From: Rhizobiaceae bacterium
GTDB lineage: Bacteria; Pseudomonadota; Alphaproteobacteria; Rhizobiales; Rhizobiaceae
Direction: 5' to 3'
Assembly (NCBI GenBank): GCA_019635775.1
Contig: JAHBYU010000005.1
Span: 62,001 to 126,000, forward strand
Length of the DNA: 64,000 nucleotides
A program made the position numbers and the translations under genes. This document shows, piece by piece, positions 30,160 to 39,756 of this stretch (positions within the stretch are counted from its first letter, which is position 1; each line of letters starts with the position of its first letter). Under the pieces are notes generated by a model. The model was not told the origin of the DNA. It made no database searches and saw nothing but the letters and a program-made list of their open reading frames with translations.

Positions 30160-30497
30160 TGGAACTGGTCATCGCCGCAGCCATCGGAATCCTCACCACA
30201 TCCGGCGTGTGGCTGATCCTGCGCTCGCGCACATATCAGCTCATCATCGGTCTTGCGCTCCTGTCCTATGCGGTCAATCTGTTCATCTTCAGCATGGGTC
30301 GCCTGCGGGTCAACGCTCCGCCGGTTCTGGACGGATCGGCGCCGGTCGACGTCGCTGCCTATACGGACCCCATTCCGCAAGCGCTGGTGCTGACCGCGAT
30401 TGTCATCAGCTTTGCCACGACGGCGCTGTTCCTGGTTGTGCTGATCGTATCCCGCGGGCTGACGGGCAGTGACCACGTAGACGGCAGGGAGGGCTGA
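30159..30497 (+). CDS. phaC: Mrp/Pha antiporter subunit C
   Basis: A 112-residue, three-TM protein homologous to the NuoK subunit. The hallmark GLALLSYAVNLFIFSMGRL is in the middle, and the C-terminus has DPIPQALVLTAIVISFATTALFLVVLIV. The frame opens upstream at 29895, but that part lies inside subunit A; the ATG at 30159 overlaps the upstream stop by one base. It follows subunit A and precedes subunit D, the standard order of the mrp operon. Confidence 0.94.
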
Positions 30498-30500
30498 TCG

Positions 30501-32117
30501 ATGTCGTCCGCGCCCTCAAATCTCGTCATAGCGCCGATCCTCATCCCGCTGCTTGCTGGCGCGCTAATGCTGTTTTTCAACGAACGCGAGCGACGCCTGA
30601 AGACCGTCCTGTCGGTGCTTTCCATCTTAACCCAGATGGTCATTTCGCTGTCGCTTCTGAGGACCGTTCATCTCGACGGACAGACGCCCGCGCTCGTTTA
30701 CCTCGTCGGAAACTGGCCCGCGCCAATCGCCATCAATCTGGTGGTCGATCGCCTTGCGGCCGTGATGCTCATGCTGACAGGCGCGCTGGCGCTGCCCGCA
30801 ATCCTCTATGCAATGGAGCGTTGGGACAAGGTAGGCCCGCACTTCCACTCGCTGTTCCAGTTCCTGCTGGTCGGACTCAACGGCGCGTTCCTGACCGGAG
30901 ACCTTTTCAATCTCTTCGTGTTCTTCGAGGTGATGCTGGCGGCGTCCTACGGGCTTGTCCTGCACGGCGGCGGGCTTCAGAGGGTGCGTTCGGGCATGCA
31001 CTACATTGCGGTGAACCTCGTGACGTCGCTGATCTTCCTGATCGGCATAGCGATGGTCTTCGGCGCAACCGGCAGTCTGAACCTTGCGGAGATTGCGCTG
31101 CGCGCGGAATGGCTCGAAGGGTTTTCCCGCGTGGCGCTGCATGTCGGGCTGGCCATGCTCGGGCTTGCCTTCCTCATCAAGGCGGGCATGTGGCCGCTCT
31201 GCTTCTGGCTCGTCCCTGCCTATGCGGCGGCTGCCGGCCCGGTTGCGGCGGTGTTTGCGATGCTGAGCAAGGTGGGCATTTACGCCCTGTTGCGGCTGGC
31301 CTTGCTGCTGCCGGGCACCGGGGCTGCTTTTGGCTCGCGCGTCATCTTTATCGGCGGCGCCGTTACGCTCGCCTTTGCTTCGATTGGTCTGCTGGCGTCC
31401 CAGTCAATGAAACGCGCAAGCGCCTATTTCATCCTGATATCATCGGGTACGCTTCTGGCTGCATTCGGCATATCGACACCTGGCGGCACGGCGGGCGCAT
31501 TGTTCTACCTGCTCAGTTCAACGCTTGCGGTCAGTGCGTTCTTCATGCTTGTCGAACTGCTGGAGCGGGAACAGGACGCCGCGTCGGGGGTCCTCGCTGT
31601 TACGCAGGAGGCGTTCGGCGACAGCGATGAGGTCGACGAGGAGGAACTGGAAGTGGGGCGGGTGATGCCGAGCGCGCTCGCCGTCCTGGGTATTGGCTTC
31701 ACCCTGCTGGCAATGGTCCTGATCGGCCTGCCTCCGCTTTCCGGCTTCCTGGCGAAGCTTTCCATCCTGACTGCGGTGCTGGGTCCGGGAGCGGGCGACC
31801 TTGCAACGCTGGAAGGGCGCCGCGCCATTCTGGTGGTGCTGCTTCTGGTTTCGGGGCTCGTCGCCCTGATCGCCATGGCACGCATGGGCATACGGACCTT
31901 CTGGGCTCCGGTCGAACCGTTCACCCCGCGCGTAACCGTAATGGAGGCAACCCCGATCCTCATGCTCCTTGCGATGCTGATTGCCCTGTCCGTGCTGGCA
32001 GGCCCCGTCATCAATCTCCTGCAGTTCACGGCCGCAGACCTGCATGACCCGGGCCGATACCTGAACGCAGTCCTCGGTGCCGAACGCGTGCCGCCCTACG
32101 CGGGGAGGGAGCATTGA
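30501..32117 (+). CDS. phaD: Mrp/Pha antiporter subunit D
   Basis: A 538-residue membrane protein of the NADH-quinone antiporter-like family, with about 14 hydrophobic segments. It has the conserved LFNLFVFFEVMLAASYGLVLHGG and FLIKAGMWPLCFWLVPAYAAAAGPVAAVFAMLSKVGIYAL motifs with buried Lys, Glu and Pro. An acidic loop (EAFGDSDEVDEEELEVG) lies late in the protein. It is one of the two large ion-conducting subunits. Three bases follow the phaC stop. Confidence 0.94.
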   Translation: MSSAPSNLVIAPILIPLLAGALMLFFNERERRLKTVLSVLSILTQMVISLSLLRTVHLDGQTPALVYLVGNWPAPIAINLVVDRLAAVMLMLTGALALPAILYAMERWDKVGPHFHSLFQFLLVGLNGAFLTGDLFNLFVFFEVMLAASYGLVLHGGGLQRVRSGMHYIAVNLVTSLIFLIGIAMVFGATGSLNLAEIALRAEWLEGFSRVALHVGLAMLGLAFLIKAGMWPLCFWLVPAYAAAAGPVAAVFAMLSKVGIYALLRLALLLPGTGAAFGSRVIFIGGAVTLAFASIGLLASQSMKRASAYFILISSGTLLAAFGISTPGGTAGALFYLLSSTLAVSAFFMLVELLEREQDAASGVLAVTQEAFGDSDEVDEEELEVGRVMPSALAVLGIGFTLLAMVLIGLPPLSGFLAKLSILTAVLGPGAGDLATLEGRRAILVVLLLVSGLVALIAMARMGIRTFWAPVEPFTPRVTVMEATPILMLLAMLIALSVLAGPVINLLQFTAADLHDPGRYLNAVLGAERVPPYAGREH

Positions 32118-32599
32118 AGCGCTATTTTCCTTACCCGGTCCTGACCGGCTGCCTCGCACTGATGTGGCTGCTTCTCGCAGGATTCACGCGCGGGCAGTTT
32201 GTGCTTGCGGTTCTGGTTTCGCTTGCCGCTCCACATGCGCTGAAGGCGTTGGGGGAGGAAAGCGCAACGGTCAAACGCTGGCTGCTGATTCCGGGTTTCC
32301 TGGGGGTCGTCCTCGTAGACATCATCCGGTCCAATATTTCCGTAGTGTGGATTCTGTTGTCGGGAGACCACCGCCCGAGAAACTCAAATTTCATCACGAT
32401 GCCGATGAAGCTCAAGAGCCCGACAGGTCTTGCTACGCTTGCCGTCGTGCTGACGAGTACACCCGGCACGGCCTGGCTGGACTACAATTCGACGCGCGGT
32501 GAACTGCTGATACACGTCTTCGATATCGTCGATGAGAAACAGTGGATCGAGCAGATCACGAAGCGATACGAAGAGCCGTTGCGGGAGATTTTCGAATGA
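32114..32599 (+). CDS. phaE: Mrp/Pha antiporter subunit E
   Basis: A 161-residue subunit with two or three N-terminal membrane segments and a cytoplasmic C-terminal part. It begins at a TTG (TTGA) that overlaps the phaD stop by four bases, and GGGGAGGGA lies just before it. The family motif [16 protein letters not shown] and the later [24 protein letters not shown] are clear. It is needed for assembly of the antiporter complex. Confidence 0.92.
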   Translation: MKRYFPYPVLTGCLALMWLLLAGFTRGQFVLAVLVSLAAPHALKALGEESATVKRWLLIPGFLGVVLVDIIRSNISVVWILLSGDHRPRNSNFITMPMKLKSPTGLATLAVVLTSTPGTAWLDYNSTRGELLIHVFDIVDEKQWIEQITKRYEEPLREIFE

Positions 32600-32877
32600 A
32601 CGTCCTCGTTCTGTTCGTCACCCTTTGGATCGTCCAGGGCGCGCTTGCGCTGGCAATGTGCATGTGCGTCTATCGCATGGTCCTTGGCCCGCGTGCCCAG
32701 GACCGTATCCTGGCGCTCGATGCCCTCTACGTCAGCGCCATGCTACAGCTGCTCGCTTTTGGCGTTAGGACCGGCAGCACGGTATATTTCGAGACAGCCC
32801 TGATCATCGGCATGCTCGGCTTCGTGGCGACAGTGGCGCTGGCGAAATTCCTCATGCGTGGCGAGGTTATCGAATGA
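32596..32877 (+). CDS. phaF: Mrp/Pha antiporter subunit F
   Basis: A 93-residue, three-TM subunit. The signature is [20 protein letters not shown] in the loop between the first and second membrane segments. The ATG at 32596 overlaps the phaE stop by four bases. The C-terminus ([13 protein letters not shown]) is typical. Confidence 0.93.
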   Translation: MNVLVLFVTLWIVQGALALAMCMCVYRMVLGPRAQDRILALDALYVSAMLQLLAFGVRTGSTVYFETALIIGMLGFVATVALAKFLMRGEVIE

Positions 32878-33308
32878 CGACCTTCAGCCATGCGGACGTT
32901 CCGCTGTGGGCCGCCGTGGTTGGCTCTGCCTTCCTTCTTTTGGGGGCGGGACTAACCCTCATTGGGGCCTTCGGCCTTGTACGCCTCCAGTCCTTTTACG
33001 AGCGGATACACGCGCCGACGCTGGGAACGAGCTGGGGGATGGGCGGAATGATTCTGGGCTCCATCATAATTTTCACCTCCGCGTCCGCACGTCCGGTTCT
33101 CCATGAAATCCTGATCGGCGTGTTCGTCACGGTGACGACCCCTGTAACGCTGATGATGCTTGGCCGCGCGGCGCTCTATCGCGACCGCTCCGAGCTGAAC
33201 CCGGGCGTTCCGCCTGAAACGCCTGACGACTCTTTTGCTACCGCCATGGTGGAGAGGAAAGAAGCCCCTTCTCATAGCGAGCAGGAGGTGGTGAGTCAGC
33301 GCCCGTAA
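32874..33308 (+). CDS. phaG: Mrp/Pha antiporter subunit G
   Basis: A 144-residue subunit with three membrane segments and a charged C-terminal tail. The family motif is [28 protein letters not shown], followed by [23 protein letters not shown]. The start overlaps phaF by four bases. The stop runs 13 bases past the end of the convergent SoeC-like gene. Last gene of the operon. Confidence 0.93.
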   Translation: MTTFSHADVPLWAAVVGSAFLLLGAGLTLIGAFGLVRLQSFYERIHAPTLGTSWGMGGMILGSIIIFTSASARPVLHEILIGVFVTVTTPVTLMMLGRAALYRDRSELNPGVPPETPDDSFATAMVERKEAPSHSEQEVVSQRP

Positions 33309-34237
33309 TAGAGCGCCACCGTGTGTCTGGCTTCGGCAAAGAAGAGCCATCGCTCGACCAGCATTCCCGCAAGTTGCAGAATAGTGGCCGCCATAGCGAA
33401 CAGCGCTGCCAGCCAGCCGACTTCCCGCAGCAGGACAGAAAGCGCGAGGAGCAGAAACGGCATGGCGAAAGTCAGTGCCTGCGCGATCAGTCTCAGCTTG
33501 GCGGCATGTTTTCGCGCGACGATGAAACCCATCTCCTTCAGGACATAGTTTTCCTCGGTGTGCGGCCATTCGATCGAGCGCACTTCGCCGCCCATAAGGC
33601 CGGTGGCGCTGTTCAAGGTTGTCCCGGTCACCTGACCGTCGTTGTGGCGCCAGGTCGCCCGTTTCCATGCCCAGCCGCAACCGGTCAGCAGCAGCGAGGT
33701 GGTCTGGACCCACAGAAACGGCTGGCCGAAGGACGACAACAATGCGTTGAAGAGGACGCACCCGGTCATGACTGCGAAGATGAGATAGGCAGGAAGCGTG
33801 TACCTGCTTGACCACTGCGCTATCGGCTTGAGGGAGGCGTAGATCATGCCGGTTGTCGAAACGGTGACCGCGGCTCCAATCGCCGACAGAAGACCGGCCG
33901 CCGCGGTCCACCCGCCGTCAAGACCGAGCAAGACCCAGCCAAGGCCGAATGCGGCGGTTGGTATGAAGGTTGCCACGGCTGCGACGCCTTCGCGCGAGAG
34001 CCAGGAACTCTTCCACTGGGAAAATGCACGCCACGCCCGCTCGGGTCGCCCGAGATGCGCGGTGGACGAGAGCAGACCAGCGGAGATGAGGGCAACGGCG
34101 ATCCCGAGCGAAACAAGCCGGAACCAAAACCCTGCCTCGATGAAGCCCAGGAACGCAAAGATCCCGAGGCAGGCGAGCAGGCCGTAGCCCGCACCTGTCG
34201 CGGTCGTGAAGAAGATAACCGAATAGGCTGGATGCAT
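33296..34237 (-). CDS. DmsC-type membrane anchor subunit (SoeC-like)
   Basis: A 313-residue inner-membrane protein with eight or more hydrophobic segments, similar to the DMSO-reductase anchor DmsC. It begins with MHPAYSVIFFTTATGAGYGLL and carries STAHLGRPERAWRAFSQWKSSWLSREG, a conserved quinone-side motif. It is the membrane part of the molybdoenzyme encoded upstream and would pass electrons to the quinone pool. It starts 6 bases after the ferredoxin-like subunit. Its last 13 bases overlap phaG from the other strand, so the two operons abut without a spacer. Confidence 0.86.
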   Translation of the reverse strand: MHPAYSVIFFTTATGAGYGLLACLGIFAFLGFIEAGFWFRLVSLGIAVALISAGLLSSTAHLGRPERAWRAFSQWKSSWLSREGVAAVATFIPTAAFGLGWVLLGLDGGWTAAAGLLSAIGAAVTVSTTGMIYASLKPIAQWSSRYTLPAYLIFAVMTGCVLFNALLSSFGQPFLWVQTTSLLLTGCGWAWKRATWRHNDGQVTGTTLNSATGLMGGEVRSIEWPHTEENYVLKEMGFIVARKHAAKLRLIAQALTFAMPFLLLALSVLLREVGWLAALFAMAATILQLAGMLVERWLFFAEARHTVALYYGR

Positions 34238-34243
34238 TGCCGC

Positions 34244-34978
34244 TTACTGACGCGATAGCATGCGGTCGACCCAGCCGAGAAAGCCGCCCTCGGCTTGCAA
34301 GGGCTGGAGTGCGGGAGCTGCGCTGCCGAAGTTACTTGTCCGCTCGCGGGGGGGAAGGTATCGATTTGTCGGCTTGTAGCCGAGTTCGGGCATCAATTCC
34401 ACGCCGCTGCGACGGTCCACAAGCTGGGAGATTGCTGAGTCCGGATCGCCTAGGTCGCCGAAGTGCCTGGCGCTGGTAGGGCAGGCTGCCACGCAGGCCG
34501 GAACGCGATCCTCCTCGGCGATATTTTCGTTGTAGATGCGGTCGATGCATAGCGTGCACTTCTTCATCACGCCGACGGAGGTGTCGAATTCGCGCGCGCC
34601 ATAGGGACATGCCCAGCTGCAAAGCTTGCAGCCGATGCATTTGCTTTCATCGATCAGGACGATGCCGTCTGAAGAGCGCTTGTAGGATGCACCGGTGGGG
34701 CAGACGGTAACACATGCCGGTTTCTCGCAATGCAGGCAGGAGCGCGGGAAATGCACCGTACTGCTGCCGCTTTCAGTCTGGTGTTCATAGGAATGAACCC
34801 TGTTGAACCAGACACCGTCAACGTCCCCTCCATAAGGATCGACGTCTGTCAGGGGGGCCATTTCGCCACCCGTGTTCCATTCCTTGCAGGATGTGACGCA
34901 TGCCTGGCAGCCGACGCAAGTATCGAGATCGATCACGAGACCGAGTTTCTTTTCGGTCGATGCGGGAAGACAGGTCAT
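34244..34978 (-). CDS. Iron-sulfur subunit of the molybdoenzyme (DmsB/SoeB-like)
   Basis: A 244-residue cytoplasmic electron carrier with four Cys clusters: CVGCQACVTSCKEW, CLHCEKPACVTVCPTG, CIGCKLCSWACPYG and CTLC...PACVAACPTSARHFGD. This gives the four [4Fe-4S] centres of the DmsB family. No signal peptide is present. It overlaps the catalytic subunit gene by four bases (ATGA). It links SoeA-like catalysis to the SoeC-like anchor. Confidence 0.9.
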   Translation of the reverse strand: MTCLPASTEKKLGLVIDLDTCVGCQACVTSCKEWNTGGEMAPLTDVDPYGGDVDGVWFNRVHSYEHQTESGSSTVHFPRSCLHCEKPACVTVCPTGASYKRSSDGIVLIDESKCIGCKLCSWACPYGAREFDTSVGVMKKCTLCIDRIYNENIAEEDRVPACVAACPTSARHFGDLGDPDSAISQLVDRRSGVELMPELGYKPTNRYLPPRERTSNFGSAAPALQPLQAEGGFLGWVDRMLSRQ

Positions 34979-37896
34979 GCTGGTGGAACGCTTCTGCCGC
35001 GGAATTGCGCGCCGAAGGAAAGCGATTCGGCCGGTTGCGGGAAATGGGGCGGTTGAGCCTGCCGGTCAAATCGCGGCTCTGTGAAGCCGATTTCCTGCGG
35101 CAGGCATTTCTCGATGCGGACCCTGAGGTCGAACCACGCAGCCTGCCCGGTCACGGGATCGGAGTTTGAATAGCGGGAATCGCCGGACAGGCGGTCACCG
35201 ATGATGTGGTTCAGCAGAAAGCTGCGGTTCGATTCGGCTGCATCGTCTTTCAGACCCCATGCGCCGCGCCGCTTTCCGATCGCGTTCCATGTCCACACCG
35301 TCTGCGGATTCACTCCATCCACAAGCCTGATCTGGCCCTTGACGCGTCCGTTGGCGCTTTCGATCCAGACCCAGTCATCATCGGCAAGACCGAGGGCGGC
35401 GGCTGTCTTGCGGTGCATGAAAAGGCGGTTCTGGCTGGTGATCTGCCTCAGCCATGCATTCTGGCCGCCCCATGAATGATACATGTGCATCGGGCGCTGC
35501 GTCAGCGCATGCAGCGGGAAGCGACCTTTTTCCGACGAACTGTCCTCGAACGGTTCATACCAGAAGGGCAGCGGATCCATATATGCCTTGAGTCGCTCGC
35601 GATGATCCGGTGGCGGCACGAGGTCGCCATGTCCCTCCGCCGCCAGCCGGAATTTCTGCAGCGGCTCCGAGTAGAGCTGGAAGATGATCGGCTCCGGCTT
35701 TTCGACAAAGCCCATGTGCCGGGCGAAATCCAGATAGGATTTGTTCGCCATTTTGTAAAAGCGCTGTTCGTCGGCAAGCTCGTGATGCCAGAAGCCACCA
35801 TTGTCGATATAGCGCTGCAACTGGCCGGGATTGGGAGCGCCGCGACCTTCAGCCGAACCATCCTCGCTGCGCCAGCCGGCCAGCGGCCCGATGCCGGGCG
35901 AGCGTTCGTGATTGACAATGTAGTCGGCATAGTCGCGGTACTTCGCCGAACCGTCATCATTGACGAAGCCGGGCAGGCCGAGCCGCGCACCAAGATCGAT
36001 CAGCACTGTCTGGAACGCACGCACGTCCCGGTCAGGGTCGATCACCGGCTGTCGGATCGCGTCGCCGGGCCCGTCTGCATGGCTGACCGGACGGTCCAGC
36101 AGGCTGATGCAATCATGCCGCTCGAGATAGGTCGTGTCGGGCAGCACCAGGTCGGCGAAGGCGACCGTCTCCGAGTAATAGGCATCCGAGTAGATGATGT
36201 AGGGGATCCTGTATTCGCCGGACCCGTCCTTGTCCGTCAGCATGCGGATCGTGTCGACCGTATTCATCGACGAATTCCATGCCATGTTCGCCATGTAGAG
36301 GAACAGGGTGTCGATAGGGTAGGGATCACCGACCCAAGCGTTGCGGATGACGGTATGCATCAGTCCGTGTGCCGCGAGCGGCGCTTCCCAGGAATAGGCC
36401 TTGTCGATGCGTATCGGGCCCCCGTTGTCATCAACCAGCAGGTCTTCAGGTCCCGATACGAAGCCGAGCGGCATCCCGGACAAAGGCGTCATGGCCCTGC
36501 CCCCGTCCTTGCCCGCTGGCTTCGGGCCAGGCGGCGGCTCTTTCGGAAAAGGCGGCTTGAAACGGAAGCCACCGGGAACGTCCACGGTTCCCAGAAGCAC
36601 CTGCAGGAGATGGATTGCACGGCAGGTGTGGAAGCCGTTCGTGTGCGCCGAGATTCCGCGCATGGCGTGCATGGAAATCGGCCGCCCGCGCATGGAAGCG
36701 TGGCGCCGGCCGTTTGTGCCCGTCCAGGCAACCGGTAGTTCTATCGCCTCCTCGAAGGCGACGTGGGCAAGCTCGGCCGCGATCCGCCTGATTGTGGCGG
36801 CGTCTACCCCGCAGCGCTCGGCAACGACGTCGGGCGAGTAGGCCTCGTCCAGATATCGCTCCGCCATCAACTGGAAGACCGGCACGCAGCGCCGGCCGTC
36901 AATGAGGTAGCTTCCCGTCAGAACCGGTCTGACATCGGCATTATGCGCATCGACCGCAACATTTCTTTCGCTGTCCCAGATGAGCGGCAAGTCGCCGGGG
37001 CCACGCAGGAAAAGGCCGTCATCCGCCCCACCTGGGTTCTGAATGACGAGATGTGCCGCATTCGTGTAGGCGGCTATGTACTCAAGGTCGATCTTGCCGG
37101 CTCTCAGCAATTCATGCACGAGCGCCAGCACAAACAGTCCATCGGTGCCGGGCCGGATACCGATCCAGTCGTCCGCGATGGCGTTGTAGCCGGTTCGGCA
37201 GGGATTGACCGAGACGACCTTCGCGCCTCGCGCCTTCAATTTACCAAGGCCGATCTTGATGGGATTGGAGTCATGATCTTCCGCGACGCCGAAGATCATG
37301 AAGTACTTTGTGCGATCCCAGTCGGGCTCGCCAAATTCCCAGAAGGAGCCTCCGACCGTGTAGAGGCCACCGGCCGCCATGTTGACCGAGCAAAAGCCCC
37401 CATGGGCTGCGTAGTTAGGGGTGCCGAACTTCGATGCCCACCAACCTGTCAGGGATTGCGACTGGTCGCGGCCTGTGAAAAAGGCGAGTTTCCTGGGTTC
37501 GGTGGCGCGAATTTGCGACAATCGTTGCGTGGCAATCGAGAGCGCTTCGTCCCATTCGATCTCGCGAAACGCGCCGGAGCCGCGCGGCCCGGTTCTCAGC
37601 AGCGGTTTCCTCAGCCTGGCGGGACTGTAATGCTGCATGATCCCGGCGCTTCCCTTGCCGCATATGACGCCGCGGTTGACCGGATGGTCCTTGTTGCCGT
37701 TGATGTAGCGGATCACGCCGTCCTTGACGTGCACATCGATGCCACAGCGGCATGCGCACATGTAGCAGGTGGTCTTGGCGATTCGGTCGGAAACAGCGGG
37801 AGACGTTTCCACGCCATCTTTCTCGTTCGGGGCCGATACCGAGAGGGGACGTTGCGACGGGCTGGAATTTGCAGCTCTTAACCAGTCTCTGCTCAT
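34975..37896 (-). CDS. Molybdopterin oxidoreductase catalytic subunit (SoeA-like, probable sulfite dehydrogenase)
   Basis: A 973-residue enzyme. The N-terminal [4Fe-4S] motif is CYMCACRCGIDVHV...GVICGKG, followed by bis-MGD binding blocks (FFTGRDQSQSLTGWWASKFG, HTNGFHTCRAIHLLQV) and a C-terminal MGD domain (FPLHALTQRPMHMYHS). There is no Tat signal, so it is cytoplasmic, unlike DmsA. This, the partner genes and the size fit the SoeABC sulfite-oxidising enzyme of Allochromatium and many alphaproteobacteria, with a DMSO/thiosulfate-type reductase as the alternative. The start at 37896 has GTGGA about 5 bases upstream; the frame opens at 37995. Confident about the family, less so about sulfite. 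Confidence 0.85.
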   Translation of the reverse strand: MSRDWLRAANSSPSQRPLSVSAPNEKDGVETSPAVSDRIAKTTCYMCACRCGIDVHVKDGVIRYINGNKDHPVNRGVICGKGSAGIMQHYSPARLRKPLLRTGPRGSGAFREIEWDEALSIATQRLSQIRATEPRKLAFFTGRDQSQSLTGWWASKFGTPNYAAHGGFCSVNMAAGGLYTVGGSFWEFGEPDWDRTKYFMIFGVAEDHDSNPIKIGLGKLKARGAKVVSVNPCRTGYNAIADDWIGIRPGTDGLFVLALVHELLRAGKIDLEYIAAYTNAAHLVIQNPGGADDGLFLRGPGDLPLIWDSERNVAVDAHNADVRPVLTGSYLIDGRRCVPVFQLMAERYLDEAYSPDVVAERCGVDAATIRRIAAELAHVAFEEAIELPVAWTGTNGRRHASMRGRPISMHAMRGISAHTNGFHTCRAIHLLQVLLGTVDVPGGFRFKPPFPKEPPPGPKPAGKDGGRAMTPLSGMPLGFVSGPEDLLVDDNGGPIRIDKAYSWEAPLAAHGLMHTVIRNAWVGDPYPIDTLFLYMANMAWNSSMNTVDTIRMLTDKDGSGEYRIPYIIYSDAYYSETVAFADLVLPDTTYLERHDCISLLDRPVSHADGPGDAIRQPVIDPDRDVRAFQTVLIDLGARLGLPGFVNDDGSAKYRDYADYIVNHERSPGIGPLAGWRSEDGSAEGRGAPNPGQLQRYIDNGGFWHHELADEQRFYKMANKSYLDFARHMGFVEKPEPIIFQLYSEPLQKFRLAAEGHGDLVPPPDHRERLKAYMDPLPFWYEPFEDSSSEKGRFPLHALTQRPMHMYHSWGGQNAWLRQITSQNRLFMHRKTAAALGLADDDWVWIESANGRVKGQIRLVDGVNPQTVWTWNAIGKRRGAWGLKDDAAESNRSFLLNHIIGDRLSGDSRYSNSDPVTGQAAWFDLRVRIEKCLPQEIGFTEPRFDRQAQPPHFPQPAESLSFGAQFRGRSVPPA

Positions 37897-38324
37897 CAAT
37901 TTCCACTGCATTTCAAGCGCTGTTGCTATGCGATTCGCGCTCTTTTGTTTGTTCGCGGAATTTAGAATATTATCGTCGGGAGACACCATATCCAAGGAAC
38001 ATTATTCCGCTGGAGGCCTATCGGGCGAAACTGCGGGATTGATCACGATTTTCGCTGCGCCCGAATTCTGTTAACGGGAGCTTGGCCAAGCGGAACAGGT
38101 GGTTATTCTATCGACAGGCGTACAATCCGAATTGCCGAGAAGAATTTCTAAAGGAGATTCCAAAAAATCGGCGGATACGGCTCGTTTCCGGCTCGGACAG
38201 ACATGCCGAGAACATTTATTATTAGTTCGCCGGCGGTTTTTTGTTGCGTCGGGGCCGATGGAGATTGAGCCAGCGCACTTTCCGGAATAGATACCTGAAG
38301 CAATTATTGAGGGGAGTTGGGATA
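37897..38324. promoter_or_regulatory. AT-rich divergent spacer, SoeA-like operon and mucR
   Basis: This gap of 428 bases is richer in A+T than its neighbours, especially 37930-38000 and 38130-38240 (runs of T and A). MucR proteins bind AT-rich sites and repress their own genes, so these runs are candidate sites for autoregulation. The mucR ribosome site GGGGAG at 38311-38316 lies 8 bases before its TTG. A 63-codon frame at 38099-38290 does not look like a gene. Confidence 0.45.
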
Positions 38325-38753
38325 TTGGCAGACATTGACGAGACCGAGTTGATCGGCCTGACAGCAGATATTGTGTCTGCGTATGTGGTGAACAACCAAG
38401 TGCCACCTGCGGAATTGGCTGGTCTGATCGTGAGCGTCAGCGACAGCATCCGGAAACTGGGCCAGCCGGTGCAGGAACCCGAGCCGGAACTGGTACCCGC
38501 GGTTAACCCCAAGAAGTCGGTTCATTCGGGCCATATCGTTTGCCTCGAGGACGGAAAGAAGTTCAAATCTCTGAAGCGTCATCTCGCTTCGCATGGTCTG
38601 ACGCCGCAGGAATATCGCGCCAAGTGGGGGCTCGCTCACGACTACCCGATGACTGCCCCTGACTATTCCGCGACCAGATCAGCTATGGCCCGCGATATCG
38701 GCCTTGGGCGCAAGTCCGTTGCCAGAAAGCCTCGTCGCAAAAAGGCGTCGTGA
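38325..38753 (+). CDS. mucR: MucR/Ros-family transcriptional regulator
   Basis: A 142-residue regulator, close to the usual 143. The start is TTG with a GGGGAG ribosome site 8 bases before; the frame opens earlier at 38241. The N-terminal part (ETELIGLTADIVSAYVVNNQVPPAELAGLI) is the dimer domain. The C-terminal finger has C73, D76, H86 and H90: the second zinc Cys is Asp, as in Mesorhizobium Ros homologues. A basic tail (RKSVARKPRRKKAS) helps bind DNA. MucR controls exopolysaccharide, motility and cell-cycle genes; nothing here shows which target is served. Confidence 0.93.
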   Translation: MADIDETELIGLTADIVSAYVVNNQVPPAELAGLIVSVSDSIRKLGQPVQEPEPELVPAVNPKKSVHSGHIVCLEDGKKFKSLKRHLASHGLTPQEYRAKWGLAHDYPMTAPDYSATRSAMARDIGLGRKSVARKPRRKKAS

Positions 38754-38845
38754 GGCGGGCAGTCGGTAGCAGATCGCGATGAAAGTTGTTGACCCGGAAC
38801 CAGCCGGATGGGAATGGCGGGTAGGCTCATAGAACCCGCCAGATC

Positions 38846-39751
38846 ATGGAACTCTGGATACCGATAACCATTGCTGCTGCGTTTCTGCAGAACGTTCGTT
38901 CTGCGCTGCAGAAGCACCTCAAGGGCGTCATGGGCACCCAGGGCGCCACCTTTGTGCGTTTCGGTTTTGGCTGGCCCATCGCCGCATTGATCGTCGCCAT
39001 CCTGCACTGGGGTCCCGGCTATGCGCTGCCTGTCGCCAACGGATCGTTCCTTGCATGGATGGTGCTGGGGGGCGTGTCGCAGATCGCGGCGACTTTCCTG
39101 CTCGTACATCTGTTTTCGTTCAGGAATTTCGCCGTCGGCACAGCCTATTCCCGTACGGAGCCGGCACAGGCGGCCTTGTTCGGACTGGTCTTCCTTAGCG
39201 AAACCGTGACAGCCGGAACACTTGCCGCGATAGCCATCAGCGTGGTTGGCGTCATGCTGATATCGGTCGCACACCTGCAGGTCAGCGCGCGCACGCTGGT
39301 TACGTCCGTGATAAGCCGTACGGCGCTGGTCGGCCTTGCTTCAGGTTCGATGTTCGGCTTCTCGGCAGTCGCCTACCGAGCAGCGTCGCTTTCGCTTGGT
39401 GGTCCGAACTTTATGATGCAGGCAGCCTATACGCTGGCCTGGACCACATTGTTCCAGACCATCCTGATGGGGGGATGGCTGCTCGCCACCAACCGCGCGG
39501 AATTGCGCCGTATCGCAGCGGCCTGGAAACCATCGCTTGTTGTCGGCGTCGCGGGAGCCCTCGCGTCCTTCGGCTGGTTCATGGCCATGACGCTGCAACA
39601 GGCCGCAGTGGTCAAATCGCTGGCCCAGATCGAAATGCTTTTCACGTTTGCGTCGACGGTCTTCGTCTTCAAGGAGAAGATCAATCGGCTTGAGGTTGCC
39701 GGCTGCCTTCTCATCGTCGGGGGAATACTGGTCCTGCTTGCTGTTCGCTAA
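38846..39751 (+). CDS. DMT-family (EamA) membrane transporter
   Basis: A 301-residue protein of about ten membrane segments, made of two EamA repeats. The N-terminal repeat begins MELWIPITIAAAFLQNVRSALQKHLKG, and the second is centred on LASGSMFGFSAVAYRAAS. The family carries drugs, amino acids or metabolites. The gene ends 5 bases before argB on the other strand. Substrate unknown. Confidence 0.88.
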   Translation: MELWIPITIAAAFLQNVRSALQKHLKGVMGTQGATFVRFGFGWPIAALIVAILHWGPGYALPVANGSFLAWMVLGGVSQIAATFLLVHLFSFRNFAVGTAYSRTEPAQAALFGLVFLSETVTAGTLAAIAISVVGVMLISVAHLQVSARTLVTSVISRTALVGLASGSMFGFSAVAYRAASLSLGGPNFMMQAAYTLAWTTLFQTILMGGWLLATNRAELRRIAAAWKPSLVVGVAGALASFGWFMAMTLQQAAVVKSLAQIEMLFTFASTVFVFKEKINRLEVAGCLLIVGGILVLLAVR

Positions 39752-39756
39752 GGGTC

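Noticed and set aside
38099-38290. A 63-codon frame upstream of mucR
   Set aside because: Arg-rich, no family likeness, and it lies in the AT-rich regulatory spacer with no support beyond a weak GGAACAG.
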